Below, piece by piece: positions 8,391-17,402 of a stretch of DNA of 64,000 nt; the stretch's first letter is position 1; every line of letters begins with the position of its first letter. Below the pieces are notes generated by a model. That model was not told the DNA's origin. It was given only the letters and a program-made list of their open reading frames with translations, and did not search any database. The stretch covers positions 620,001 to 684,000 of the forward strand of contig NZ_CP080766.1 of the NCBI RefSeq assembly GCF_019602855.1, in the 5' to 3' direction. Position numbers and translations under genes: made by a program. The stretch is from Cupriavidus pinatubonensis. GTDB taxonomy: Bacteria; Pseudomonadota; Gammaproteobacteria; Burkholderiales; Burkholderiaceae.

Positions 8391-9047
8391 ATGGAGTTCG
8401 ATTTTTCGGTGATTACCGACGCCCTCCCGGCCCTGCTCCAGGGCGCGAGGCTGACGGTCGCCATTACATTGGCCGGGCTGGTCGGCGGCACCCTGGTTGG
8501 CCTGCTGTTCGGCCTGATGCGCGCCTACGGCAATGCCTGGGTCCAGAACATTGCCTTCACGTATGTCGAGCTGGTGCGCGGCACGCCGATCGTGGTCCAG
8601 GTGATGTTCATCTACTTTGCCTTGCCGGTCTTGCTGCATGTTCGCGTTGACGCGATGACTGCCGCAGTGGCGTCGATCATCGTGAACTCTGGCGCCTACA
8701 TTGCCGAGATCGTGCGCGGCGCATTCCTGTCGGTGCCCCGGGGCCTGCGCGAGGCGGGATTGGCGCTGGGCCTGCCACCGTGGCGTGTGCTCGCGTTTGT
8801 GGTCGGCCCTGTCGCGCTGCGCCGCATGACACCGCCGCTGGGCAACCAGTTCATCGTGAGTTTGAAGGACACCTCCCTGTTCATCGTGATTGGCGTGGGA
8901 GAGCTGACGCGGCAGGGGCAGGAGGTCATGGCAGCCAACTTCCGGGCCGTCGAAATCTGGACAGCCGTGGCGGCACTCTACCTATGCATGATCGGCGCGA
9001 TGACATTCGTTCTGCGCACGATGGAAAAGAGGATGCGCATCTTATGA
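8391..9047 (+). CDS. Amino-acid ABC transporter permease (GlnP/HisM family)
   Basis: A 218-residue inner-membrane protein with about five transmembrane segments. It carries the HisMQ-type N-terminal segment (ALPALLQGARLTVAITLAGL), the YVELVRGTPIVVQVMF motif, and the EAA coupling loop (GLREAGLALGLPPWRVLAFVV, truncated here) that contacts the ATPase. Only one permease is present, so it probably forms a homodimer. Its stop codon overlaps the ATPase start (ATGA at 9044-9047), indicating translational coupling. Confidence 0.92.
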   Translation: MEFDFSVITDALPALLQGARLTVAITLAGLVGGTLVGLLFGLMRAYGNAWVQNIAFTYVELVRGTPIVVQVMFIYFALPVLLHVRVDAMTAAVASIIVNSGAYIAEIVRGAFLSVPRGLREAGLALGLPPWRVLAFVVGPVALRRMTPPLGNQFIVSLKDTSLFIVIGVGELTRQGQEVMAANFRAVEIWTAVAALYLCMIGAMTFVLRTMEKRMRIL

Positions 9048-9772
9048 GCATGGTCAATTTCAAGGGCGTGACCAAACGCTTCGGGCAAACCACGGTGCTC
9101 GACCAGGTCGACCTTTCGATCGACAAGGGTGAGGTGGTGGTATTGATCGGGCCGTCGGGGTCCGGCAAATCGACCCTCCTGCGGTGCATCAACGCGCTGG
9201 AAACCATCGATGACGGCGACCTGGTCGTCGGCGGTATCAGCGTGCTCGATCGCGCAGCAAAGGTCCGCGAGATCCGCCTCGAGGCCGGCATGGTGTTCCA
9301 GCAGTTCAATCTCTTTCCACAGATGACAGCGCTGGAAAACGTGGCCTTCGGCCCCCGCCAGGTGCGTGGCACGACCAAGGCCGATGCCGAGGCGGTAGCG
9401 CGAGACCTGCTGGCGAAGGTCGGCCTTGCGGCACGGGCCGACCACTATCCGGGCGAGTTGTCCGGCGGACAGCAACAGCGTGTGGCCATCGCCCGCGCGC
9501 TGGCCGTGAAGCCTCAGTTGATGCTGTTCGACGAACCCACCTCGGCGCTGGATCCCGAGTTGCGCCAGGAGGTGCTGCGCGTGATGCAGACGCTCGCGGA
9601 CGAAGGCATGACGATGGTTGTCGTCACACATGAAATGGCGTTTGCGCGTAAGGTAGGCACGCGCCTGATCTTCATGGAGCACGGCCGGATCACGGTGGAT
9701 GGCTCGCCGGTTGATGTGCTCGACAACCCACCCAATCAACGTTTGCAGGACTTCCTCCAACACGTCGAGTAA
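9044..9772 (+). CDS. Amino-acid ABC transporter ATP-binding protein (GlnQ family)
   Basis: A 242-residue ATPase. Walker A GPSGSGKST is at 36-44, followed by the Q-loop, the signature LSGGQQQR, Walker B LMLFDEPTSALDPE and the H-loop in VVVTHEM. All catalytic elements are intact. I chose the ATG at 9044, which overlaps the permease stop; the longer upstream frame only shadows the permease. It powers import through the permease. The fusion gene begins 13 nt downstream. Confidence 0.93.
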   Translation: MSMVNFKGVTKRFGQTTVLDQVDLSIDKGEVVVLIGPSGSGKSTLLRCINALETIDDGDLVVGGISVLDRAAKVREIRLEAGMVFQQFNLFPQMTALENVAFGPRQVRGTTKADAEAVARDLLAKVGLAARADHYPGELSGGQQQRVAIARALAVKPQLMLFDEPTSALDPELRQEVLRVMQTLADEGMTMVVVTHEMAFARKVGTRLIFMEHGRITVDGSPVDVLDNPPNQRLQDFLQHVE

Positions 9773-9785
9773 CAAAGAAGAATCC

Positions 9786-11786
9786 ATGCCGGCAATTGCT
9801 TTCATCGATATTTCAGGTTCACCCTTCCAGGCCGGTCAGGCGCTCGGCCGCTTTGGCGCCAGCGCCGTCCGTGACCATCTGCTGCACACCGACGCGTGGC
9901 GCAGCGTGATGCGCTGGCGTGGCACGGAACAGGCCGCCCTCATGGCGGCACAGGTCCAGGCGCGGTTTCCGCGAATCTGGGACGAGTTGAAGGGCCTTGC
10001 CGACGGCCTCGGTCTTCCGCTGGAAGATACGTTCCTGTGGAACTGCCGCGGCGATGTCTGGGCCATGTCGCCCGACGGCTGCACCACCGTCCAGGTTCCC
10101 GGCGCACATCGGCGCCGCATCAGCCACAACGAGGACGGCGACCCTGGCTTCAGTGGCCACTGCGCGATCGCGCAATGCCACATCGCCGGCAGCCCGGGGT
10201 TCGCATCGTTTGTCTATCCGGGATCGCTGCCCGGGCATACGTTCGCGGCCACCGAATTGGGGCTCGCCATGACCGTCAATAACCTGCGTTACCGCAATAC
10301 GACGGCTGGCGTGCCGCGCATGGTCCTGACCCGCGCGGTTCTGGATGCGCCCGATCTCGATAAAGCCCTGGCCGTGTTGCGCGACAATCCCCATGCCGGC
10401 GGCTTCCACCTGACGCTCGGCCATTGCCGCAGCACGGCGCTGCTCAGTGTGGAATTCAGCGCGTATGGATGCTCGGTGCTGGACATCACGCAGACGTCCA
10501 TGCACGCCAACCATGCTATCCACCCGCAGATGAGGGACCACCCGCAGATCGTGACCGGTTCGTCCGGGCACCGGCAGATGCGCGGCGACACTGTCATTGC
10601 CGATGCGGCGCGAGATGGAAGGGAAATTGATCCTCTGGAACTCCTTGCCGATACCGCTCATCCCTCGTTCCCGATCTATCGGGATGACCCGCACGACAGC
10701 GACGGCGAGAACACCCAGGCGACCGCCGATATGCGGGTGGGTCCGACTTGCATAGAATGGGAGGTTTACGAACAGCCCGGCACTGCCCCCCGGTACCGAA
10801 TGATCAATGGACATACGCGAGAAGAAGACGCACCGACGCTGGCGCCCGGCCAGACGTCCAATCCCGCCACTAGCCTGCCGCCGCGCACGGTCGAAGGACT
10901 GCGCGATCTGGTCGTGAGCATTGGGCGCGACCAGGCCGAGGTAAAGCTGGGCGCGAAGGCCCTGACGGTCCTGGCTCATCTGGTAGAACGCCCCGAGGAA
11001 GTAGCCGTCCGGACAATCACGGACCTGGCCAACTCCCTCGACGTGAACGCGTCGACACTTACGCGCCTGGCGACCCGACTGGGCTTCGAAGGGTTCGCCG
11101 AATTCCAGGGCGTATTCCGGAACAGCATGGCCCAGCGCCACCGGCATTTTTATAGCCAGCAGGCCGAGCGGCTCGTTGGCGCGGACAATACCGGCATGCC
11201 CGGCGGCGTTTCTCCGGAGGTTGGCGCTGTCGTCCAGCTTGCGCACGAATCCATCCAGAATGTCGAGCGATTCGTAGCCCGACTGTCGGCCGAAGAACTG
11301 CGCGGGGCCGCGGAACTACTGGCCGAGGCACCGCGCGTGCGCGTTCATGGCCTGCGCCAGTTCAGCGCCCTCGCGAGCTTTCTGTGCTATGGCCTGAGCA
11401 TGATCCGCAGCGACGTCGGCCTGCTCGACGCCCACGGGTTGGGCGTGGCGGAAGGCCTGGCTCAGTTGCAACGCGGCGATGTCGTCGTGGTGATGAGCGT
11501 CGCGCCCTATACGCGCAGCGTGGCCGAAGCCGCAGCAGCGGCGGCGGAAAGCGGGCTGACAGTCATTGCCATCACCGACACCAGCGCCTCCCCCCTCGCG
11601 GCCGCTGCGCGCCACGCCTTCTTCATCCCGCACGAAAGCAGCTTCTTCAGCAACAGCATGGGCGCCTACCTGATCTTTTGCGAAGGCTTGCTCAATCTGG
11701 CCGCGACAAAGCTTGGCAAGCGATCGCTGCGAGCGCTGGCCCGGCGGGAGCAAATGATCGCGGCGCTCGATATCGAGACGGAATAG
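9786..11786 (+). CDS. Fusion protein: C45 autoproteolytic acyltransferase/hydrolase (N) + RpiR-type HTH-SIS regulator (C)
   Basis: One uninterrupted 666-residue reading frame. Residues 1 to about 342 are a complete C45 (acyl-CoA:6-APA acyltransferase-like) Ntn-hydrolase. The self-cleavage site Gly98-Cys99 lies in PDGCTTV, and HNEDGD, VNNLRYR and HANHAIHP family blocks are present. In this family, cleavage frees Cys99 as the nucleophile for amide hydrolysis or acyl transfer. Residues about 343-366 are a Pro/Ser/Thr-rich linker. Residues 367-666 are a full RpiR/MurR regulator: HTH at 395-440 (ITDLANSLDVNASTLTRLA) and a SIS domain at 515-640. It is the last gene of the amino-acid transporter operon. 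The start at 9786 follows an AAGAAGAA stretch. If cleavage occurs, the regulator stays attached to the catalytic beta chain. Substrate and effector are unknown; they may be the transported compound or its hydrolysis product (inference). Confidence 0.85.
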   Translation: MPAIAFIDISGSPFQAGQALGRFGASAVRDHLLHTDAWRSVMRWRGTEQAALMAAQVQARFPRIWDELKGLADGLGLPLEDTFLWNCRGDVWAMSPDGCTTVQVPGAHRRRISHNEDGDPGFSGHCAIAQCHIAGSPGFASFVYPGSLPGHTFAATELGLAMTVNNLRYRNTTAGVPRMVLTRAVLDAPDLDKALAVLRDNPHAGGFHLTLGHCRSTALLSVEFSAYGCSVLDITQTSMHANHAIHPQMRDHPQIVTGSSGHRQMRGDTVIADAARDGREIDPLELLADTAHPSFPIYRDDPHDSDGENTQATADMRVGPTCIEWEVYEQPGTAPRYRMINGHTREEDAPTLAPGQTSNPATSLPPRTVEGLRDLVVSIGRDQAEVKLGAKALTVLAHLVERPEEVAVRTITDLANSLDVNASTLTRLATRLGFEGFAEFQGVFRNSMAQRHRHFYSQQAERLVGADNTGMPGGVSPEVGAVVQLAHESIQNVERFVARLSAEELRGAAELLAEAPRVRVHGLRQFSALASFLCYGLSMIRSDVGLLDAHGLGVAEGLAQLQRGDVVVVMSVAPYTRSVAEAAAAAAESGLTVIAITDTSASPLAAAARHAFFIPHESSFFSNSMGAYLIFCEGLLNLAATKLGKRSLRALARREQMIAALDIETE

Positions 11787-11983
11787 GCCACGCGCGCGGT
11801 CGTTCGGGGTAGCGGCGTCTTGGCTGCCTCGCTCAGTCCGTGCGGTCGAACGTCCCCGCGCCGCTTGATACAAGGCGTTCCAGCAGCGGCTGCCGGTTCC
11901 CAGTGCGCGCCCTCGTTGATCAACGCGAGCATGCGGCGCTTCACGATCTTCAATGCCCGAAGGGCTCGCAGACCTGCGGCAGG

Positions 11984-12634
11984 TCACACTGCGTTGAATA
12001 CGTGACGCACCAGCAAGGCGGACAGTACGAACATGGTCATGGCGATGACGCCGTCGAGCACTCGCCAGGCTTTGGGCCGCGCGAACCAGGGCGCCAGCCA
12101 CCGCGCGCCAAATCCCAGAAGTCCGAACCAGAACAGGCTGGCGGCGCTTGCGCCGGCCACGAACCAGCCGCGCAGCGCCGCAGGTTGCTGGGCACCAATG
12201 CTGCCGACCAGCAGCACCGTATCGAGGTAGACATGGGGATTAAGCAGCGTGAAGGCCGCCGCCTGCGCCAGTACAGCGCCCCGGCCGAGCCCGTCCACAC
12301 CGTCCGCAGCTTTCAATTGATGCGACTGCCGCGCGCGCTGCAATGCCTGCCAGCCATATATCGCCAGGAAGACAGAACCGGCCACGGCGAGGGCACGCGC
12401 CAGCCCGGGCCGGTCGCCCAGGGCCTGCGCCATGCCCATGACGCCAGCGGCAATCAACAAGGCATCGGCCGCGGCGCAGAACAGCACCACGCTGCCCACA
12501 TGCTGGCGACGCAAACCCTGGCGCAACACGAAAGCGTTCTGCGCGCCGATGGCAACGATCAGCCCAAGACTCAGGGCAAGACCCTGCAGGGCAATGGACA
12601 GGGCGAGGGAAGCGGTGTCAGGCAGGGAGTTCAT
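11984..12634 (-). CDS. argO: LysE/ArgO-family amino-acid exporter
   Basis: A 216-residue protein with about six hydrophobic segments. It has the LysE signature near the N-terminus (LSLGLIVAIGAQNAFVLRQG, residues about 20-39) and the LLNPHVYLDTVLL motif in the middle. ArgO/LysE proteins export L-arginine or L-lysine from the cytoplasm. Divergent from an ArgP-like LysR gene, the classic arrangement in which ArgP activates the exporter when basic amino acids accumulate. The 197 nt between the preceding fusion gene and this one hold nothing I recognise. Confidence 0.88.
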   Translation of the reverse strand: MNSLPDTASLALSIALQGLALSLGLIVAIGAQNAFVLRQGLRRQHVGSVVLFCAAADALLIAAGVMGMAQALGDRPGLARALAVAGSVFLAIYGWQALQRARQSHQLKAADGVDGLGRGAVLAQAAAFTLLNPHVYLDTVLLVGSIGAQQPAALRGWFVAGASAASLFWFGLLGFGARWLAPWFARPKAWRVLDGVIAMTMFVLSALLVRHVFNAV

Positions 12635-12667
12635 GCCCCCAGCTTGCCTGCTCCTTTTTGTGAAGAC

Positions 12668-12692
12668 AAACTATCCTTCCTTCACCCAGTTT
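12668..12692. promoter_or_regulatory. Candidate ArgP site between argO and argP
   Basis: An AAACT-N15-AGTTT inverted repeat lies in the 73-nt divergent spacer, within a locally AT-rich stretch. This is the expected place for a LysR-type binding site. The short arms make this tentative. Confidence 0.3.
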
Positions 12693-12707
12693 AGAAAAAC
12701 TTAACAT

Positions 12708-13628
12708 ATGCTCGACTACGCCGCGCTTTCTGCTTTGGCTGCCGTAATCCGAGAAGGCAGCTTTGAGCGTGCTGCACGCGCATTGAGCGTGACGCCTTCA
12801 GCCATCTCGCAGCGCATTCGGCTGCTGGAAGAGAAAGTTGGCTGCACGCTGGTGGTCCGCGATCAGCCTTGTCGGCCGACGGAGACCGGACGGCGCCTGT
12901 GCCAGCACATCGACCGTGTGCGGCTACTCGAACAGGAGTTGCAGGAGGCGTTGCCGGCTCTCGCTCCACAGGGGCTTGCCCGGGTAACGCTGCCTGTTGC
13001 GGTGAATGCCGACAGCCTGGCGACGTGGATCGCTCCGGCGATTGCCCGGTTCGCCGCGGAAAATCCCGTGCTGATGGACGTGGCCGTGGATGACCAGGAC
13101 CATACGACCGAGTGGTTGCGCTGCGGCGCGGTGCTGGCCGCCGTGACCGCTACGGCGCGCCCTGCCGCAGGCTGCAACAGCAGCCCTCTTGGCTCCATGC
13201 GTTATCGGGCTGCTGCGAGCCCCGGATTCATGCGACGCCACTTTGCCGACGGCGTTGGCGCTGGGAGCCTGGCGAAAGCGCCCAGCCTGGTGTTCAACAC
13301 CAAGGATGAATTGCAGGCGCGCTGGGCGCGGCGTCTGTGCCACCGGCACGTGGAACTGCCCCGGCACACATTGCCTTCGGCCCACGCTTTCGTGTCCGCA
13401 GCCATTGCGGGCATGGGCTGGGGCCTACATCCGGAGTCGCTCATCGAGCCATATCTTGACGACGGCGCACTCGTCGAGTTGGTGGCGGATACACCGCTGG
13501 ATGTACCGCTTCACTGGCAACACGCCCGTGCGACGTCGGGATTGATTGAAGGCTTGAGTCGCGAGGTGCTGGCGGCGGCCCGGGTAGCGCTCTTGCCGCC
13601 GTTGTCGGCTAAAGTATTTCCCCGGTGA
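12708..13628 (+). CDS. argP: ArgP/LysG-type LysR regulator of amino-acid export
   Basis: A 306-residue LysR protein. The HTH region (3-62) reads YAALSALAAVIREGSFERAA and SVTPSAISQRIRLLE, which is the ArgP/LysG subtype (Tyr/Leu-rich start, SxTPSAxSQRI). The effector domain (about 95-295) includes VTLPVAVNADSLATWIAPA, a segment characteristic of ArgP. The divergent position next to the LysE-type exporter supports the assignment. It probably senses lysine/arginine. Confidence 0.88.
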   Translation: MLDYAALSALAAVIREGSFERAARALSVTPSAISQRIRLLEEKVGCTLVVRDQPCRPTETGRRLCQHIDRVRLLEQELQEALPALAPQGLARVTLPVAVNADSLATWIAPAIARFAAENPVLMDVAVDDQDHTTEWLRCGAVLAAVTATARPAAGCNSSPLGSMRYRAAASPGFMRRHFADGVGAGSLAKAPSLVFNTKDELQARWARRLCHRHVELPRHTLPSAHAFVSAAIAGMGWGLHPESLIEPYLDDGALVELVADTPLDVPLHWQHARATSGLIEGLSREVLAAARVALLPPLSAKVFPR

Positions 13629-13658
13629 ACATAAAAGCGGCTCAACTTCGCCAACGCA

Positions 13659-14576
13659 TTACCTCGGCCATCGCCATGTCGGCTCGGAGAGATGCTCCGC
13701 AAAATAGTCGGACAGCGCAGCCACCTTCGCGGGACGCGCGCGCGCCGATGGCGTGACGAAGTAAAGGCCGCCCTTCGTCAGCGACCAGTCGGTGAGGATC
13801 GTTTCGAGGCGGCCATCGGCCAAATATTCGCCGGCGATAAATTCGGGGAGTTCGGCAATGGCAAGGCCGTCGAGCAACGTGGGCAGCAGCGCCTCCGAAT
13901 TCGTCACGCGCAACGGGCCGGTGGGCATGACCGACTCCTCCTCGCCCACAGCGTTCGTGAACCGCCACACATCGCTGCGTGCGCGGTACGCGTATGAGAG
14001 GCACGACCGGTCCGCCAGTTCGCGCGGATGGGCGGGCCGCCCTTCGCGCTTCAGATACGCCGGCGACGCCACTACGAATTGTGTGACTGCGCACAGCCGT
14101 CGAACGACCAACGACGAATCCGGCAGCGCGGCGATGCGCAGTGCGGCGTCATACCCATCGGCAACCAGATCGACCGACGCATCTGAAAGATGCATGTCGA
14201 TCGACACCTCCGGGTACGCGCGAAAGAAGCCGGGCAGTAGCGGCGCGACCCAGCGCAGCCCGAACGACATCGGCACAGCCAGGCGCACCAGCCCGCGAGG
14301 CTGCACCGACATCTCGCGCGCGGCGCTTTCCGCTTCTTCGGCCTGACGGTAGATCGCTCCTGCCTTGTCACAGATCGTCTGGCCGAACCCGGTAAGCGAG
14401 AGCTCGCGTGATGTGCGGTTGAAAAGCCGAGCGCCCAGCCGTTCTTCCAGCCGGGCGACGCCACGCGAGACCGTGGCCACAGACACCCCCATGACGCGCG
14501 CCGCGGCCGTGAACGATCCCTCCTCGGCGACCTTCGCGAACATCGCGAGTCCTTCGAAATCAGGAAGTTTCGGCAT
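13659..14576 (-). CDS. LysR-family transcriptional regulator (CrgA/AaeR-like)
   Basis: A 305-residue LysR protein. The HTH is at about 8-66 (FAKVAEEGSFTAAARVMGVS, SVATVSRGVARLEERLG), followed by an effector domain that opens with GLVRLAVPMSFG. The pattern is that of the large Burkholderiales subgroup that controls neighbouring oxidoreductase genes. It is divergent from the SDR gene at 14714, with a TTGCAA repeat in the shared promoter region, so it likely regulates that gene and itself. Confidence 0.88.
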   Translation of the reverse strand: MPKLPDFEGLAMFAKVAEEGSFTAAARVMGVSVATVSRGVARLEERLGARLFNRTSRELSLTGFGQTICDKAGAIYRQAEEAESAAREMSVQPRGLVRLAVPMSFGLRWVAPLLPGFFRAYPEVSIDMHLSDASVDLVADGYDAALRIAALPDSSLVVRRLCAVTQFVVASPAYLKREGRPAHPRELADRSCLSYAYRARSDVWRFTNAVGEEESVMPTGPLRVTNSEALLPTLLDGLAIAELPEFIAGEYLADGRLETILTDWSLTKGGLYFVTPSARARPAKVAALSDYFAEHLSEPTWRWPR

Positions 14577-14596
14577 TGCCCCTCATCTTTTCATTT

Positions 14597-14615
14597 TTGC
14601 AACGTTAGTTTGCAA
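14597..14615. promoter_or_regulatory. Probable LysR operator, TTGCAA-N7-TTGCAA
   Basis: Two copies of the self-complementary hexamer TTGCAA, at 14597-14602 and 14610-14615, form an inverted repeat 21 bp from the LysR start in the lysR/SDR spacer. It also satisfies the T-N11-A rule of LysR boxes. Confidence 0.45.
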
Positions 14616-14713
14616 TCAATTCTATTTCGAAAAGCCGAGGGCGTCGATATTCTCCTCACATCGCAGCACGCAACCACGCAGTCATTCACTTACCGAACGA
14701 AAGGAGAAATGCC

Positions 14714-15478
14714 ATGGCACGCAAGCTCGACAACAAAGTTGCACTGGTTACCGGCGGAACCAGCGGCATCGGCCTCGCTACTGCGCAGCGCTTCGCCACG
14801 GAAGGCGCGCACGTCTATCTCACCGGCCGTCGTCAGGCAGAACTTGATACCGCGGTGAAGAGCATCCGCGAAGCAGGCGGCAACGCGACGGGGGTACGTG
14901 TCGACTCAACAAAGCTGGGTGAACTTGACGCGCTGTATGCGCAGATCAAGGAAGAACAGGGGCATCTCGACGTGCTGTTCGCGAACGCCGGCGGCGGTTC
15001 GATGCTGCCGCTCGGCAGCATCACCGAAGAGCACTACGACGACACCTTCGATCGCAATGTGAAGGGCGTGCTCTTCACGGTGCAAAAAGCGCTGCCGCTG
15101 CTCGCCCAGGGCGCGTCTGTGATTCTAACTGGTTCAACGGCAGGCAGCGCGGGTACGGCTGCATTCAGCGTGTATTCGGCCTCGAAAGCCGCGGTGCGCG
15201 CCTTCGTACGCAGTTGGATTCTCGACCTGAAGGATCGCCGCATCCGCGTGAACACAATCAGCCCGGGCGCGACGCGCACGCCTGGCCTGCTCGACCTCGC
15301 CGGTGACGATATCACTCAACGCCAGGGCCTGGCCGACTACCTGGCTGCCCAGATCCCGATGGGGCGCCTCGGCGAGCCCGGCGAGATCGCGAGCGCCGCG
15401 CTGTTTCTTGCCTCGGAGGACGCGAGCTTCGTGAACGGCGTCGAGTTGTTCGTCGACGGCGGCCAGCAGCAGGTCTAA
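14714..15478 (+). CDS. Short-chain dehydrogenase/reductase (classical SDR)
   Basis: A 254-residue classical SDR. The cofactor-binding TGGTSGIG motif is at about 14-21, NAG in FANAGGG, catalytic Ser in ILTGSTAGS, and YSASK supplies the catalytic Tyr and Lys. The C-terminal [12 protein letters not shown] is typical. It reduces or oxidises a ketone/alcohol with NAD(P)H; the substrate is unknown. The ATG at 14714 follows a strong AAGGAGAAA site. It is probably controlled by the divergent LysR gene. Confidence 0.9.
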   Translation: MARKLDNKVALVTGGTSGIGLATAQRFATEGAHVYLTGRRQAELDTAVKSIREAGGNATGVRVDSTKLGELDALYAQIKEEQGHLDVLFANAGGGSMLPLGSITEEHYDDTFDRNVKGVLFTVQKALPLLAQGASVILTGSTAGSAGTAAFSVYSASKAAVRAFVRSWILDLKDRRIRVNTISPGATRTPGLLDLAGDDITQRQGLADYLAAQIPMGRLGEPGEIASAALFLASEDASFVNGVELFVDGGQQQV

Positions 15479-15537
15479 GCGGAGCTCTCGCGCGCGGGTG
15501 CGATGGTTCGCCCTGGGCAGCGAGCCGAGCAGCTTCG

Positions 15538-15672
15538 TCACCGCACGCTGGCCGGACGTGCCGGGACGGCGGCAACGGCAAGGACCTGCTTGTTGCCATC
15601 CACGTAGCAATAGAAGCCGGCGCCTGCCTTGTGCCCGACGAGCCAGCTGAGAATACCGGCTTCGCCGCATAC
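15538..15672 (-). pseudogene. Remnant of a 3-hydroxyacyl-CoA dehydrogenase C-terminus
   Basis: A 44-codon open stretch bounded by stops on the minus strand contains WLVGHKAGAGFYCYVDGN, which resembles the conserved GxxGxKxGxGFYxY ending of 3-hydroxyacyl-CoA dehydrogenases. No start codon or upstream domain remains. It occupies part of the 332-nt gap between the SDR and garD; nothing else is recognisable in that gap (15479-15810). Confidence 0.4.
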
Positions 15673-15810
15673 TTAAGCCGGAAACAAGAACGAGCCCCGA
15701 CACATCCGTGGGGGCGCATAGCCCTAGCAGGCCAGCACCAGTGATAGAGCCAAATCGTCCAGCGAATCACTTCAGCTGACAGCCGCCCGGGAGCGGAGTC
15801 GAATCCGCCC

Positions 15811-17385
15811 TCAGGTCACCGGCGCCGGATTGAACAACGCCAGCGCGTTATGCAGCTTGTGGTGCTCCGCCCAGGTCTTCTTGCGGCCGCTGGCCACGTC
15901 GATCATCAGGCGGAACAGCTCCCAGCCCACGTCCTCGATGGTGGCTTCGCCGGTCGCGATGCGGCCCGCGTTGACGTCCATCAGATCGTGCCAGCGGCGC
16001 GCCAGGTCGCTGCGCGTGGCCACCTTGATCACGGGCACTTCGGCCAGCCCGTAGGGCGTGCCGCGTCCGGTCGTGAACACGTGCAGGTTCATGCCGGCCG
16101 CAAGCTGCAGCGTGCCACAGATGAAATCGCTTGCGGGCGTGGCCGCGTAGATCAATCCCTTCTGCTTCAGTTTCTCGCCCGGCGACAGCACGCCCGAGAT
16201 CGGTGCGCTGCCTGACTTGATGATCGAGCCCATCGCCTTCTCGACGATGTTTGACAGTCCGCCCTTCTTGTTGCCGGGTGTGGTGTTGGCGCTGCGGTCC
16301 ACGCGGCCGCGTTCCAGGTAGCGGTCATACCAGGCCATTTCGCGGATCATCGCGTCGGCGACCTCTGGGGTGGCGGCGCGCGCGGTGAGCTGGTCGATGC
16401 CATCGCGCACTTCGGTCACCTCGGAGAACATGACGGCGGCGCCCGCGCGCACCAGCAGGTCAGTGGCGAAGCCGACTGCGGGGTTGGCCGTCACGCCGGA
16501 GAACGCGTCGCTGCCGCCGCACTGCACGCCGACCACCAGGTCCGACACCGGGCAGGTTTCGCGCCGACGCGCGTTCAGGCGCTCCAGATGCGTTTCGGCC
16601 ATGGTCATGATCGATGCGATCATCGAGGCAAACCCGACATGCTGCTCGTCCTGCAGGCAGACCACGCCCACCTGCACCTCGCCCGCGCCGGTCTGGATCG
16701 GAATGGTGCCCGCCGGCATCAGGCGGTCCGGCTGCAGCTTTTCGCAGCCGAGGCTCACCATCATCGCGGTGCCGCCGAAGTTCGGATTGAGCGCGATATT
16801 GCGCAGCGTGCGGATCGGGATCACGGCATCGGGCGCATCGATGGCCACGCCGCACCCATACGTGTGTTCGAGCCCGACGACATCATCGACATTCGGATAG
16901 CGCGGCAACAGTTCTTCGCGAATGCGCCGCACGGCATGCTCGACCACGCCCGACACGCATTGCACGGTGGTGGTAATAGCCAGGATGTTGCGCGTGCCGA
17001 CCGAACCATCCGGATTGCGGAAACCTTCGAAGGTATAGCCTTCCAGCGGCGGTAGCGGCGCGGGCACGCGCGTGCCGATTGGCAGGTCGGTCAGGCCCGG
17101 CGCCACCGGCATTTCAATGACGCGCTCGTTGACCCAGCTGCCGCGCGGCAGGTCCTTCAGCGCGTAGCCGATCACCACGTTGTAGCGCACCACTGCATCG
17201 CCCTGCTTCAGGTCGGACAGCGCGACCTTGTGCCCCTGCGGCACGGCCTCTTGCAGGACCAGCCCGCATGGAAACGCCGCGCCCGCAGGCAGGCCGCCGT
17301 CGTTCGCGACGATGGCCACGTTGTCCTCGGGATGGATGCGGATATAGAGCGGCGCCTTGACTGCCTGCGAATCGTGTTCTGACAT
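15811..17385 (-). CDS. garD: Galactarate dehydratase (UxaA family)
   Basis: A 524-residue protein, the length of GarD. The N-terminal SAF-like domain (about 10-85) is followed by the large UxaA domain with [61 protein letters not shown] and [14 protein letters not shown] [13 protein letters not shown] motifs. It dehydrates galactarate (meso-galactarate) to 5-dehydro-4-deoxy-D-glucarate in the cytoplasm. The ATG at 17385 is the family start; the upstream extension to 17703 shadows the transporter. It is 17 nt downstream of the MFS gene and feeds the KdgD reaction encoded divergently. Confidence 0.88.
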   Translation of the reverse strand: MSEHDSQAVKAPLYIRIHPEDNVAIVANDGGLPAGAAFPCGLVLQEAVPQGHKVALSDLKQGDAVVRYNVVIGYALKDLPRGSWVNERVIEMPVAPGLTDLPIGTRVPAPLPPLEGYTFEGFRNPDGSVGTRNILAITTTVQCVSGVVEHAVRRIREELLPRYPNVDDVVGLEHTYGCGVAIDAPDAVIPIRTLRNIALNPNFGGTAMMVSLGCEKLQPDRLMPAGTIPIQTGAGEVQVGVVCLQDEQHVGFASMIASIMTMAETHLERLNARRRETCPVSDLVVGVQCGGSDAFSGVTANPAVGFATDLLVRAGAAVMFSEVTEVRDGIDQLTARAATPEVADAMIREMAWYDRYLERGRVDRSANTTPGNKKGGLSNIVEKAMGSIIKSGSAPISGVLSPGEKLKQKGLIYAATPASDFICGTLQLAAGMNLHVFTTGRGTPYGLAEVPVIKVATRSDLARRWHDLMDVNAGRIATGEATIEDVGWELFRLMIDVASGRKKTWAEHHKLHNALALFNPAPVT

Positions 17386-17402
17386 GCTTGTGCTTCCTGC
17401 GG

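Noticed and set aside
9699-9785. An upstream start for the C45-RpiR fusion
   Set aside because: These codons overlap the end of the ABC ATPase in another frame; the C45 similarity and spacing fit the ATG at 9786.
11787-11983. A possible gene remnant on the minus strand between the fusion gene and argO
   Set aside because: One frame is open for about 95 codons but shows no family I can recognise and no clear coding bias.
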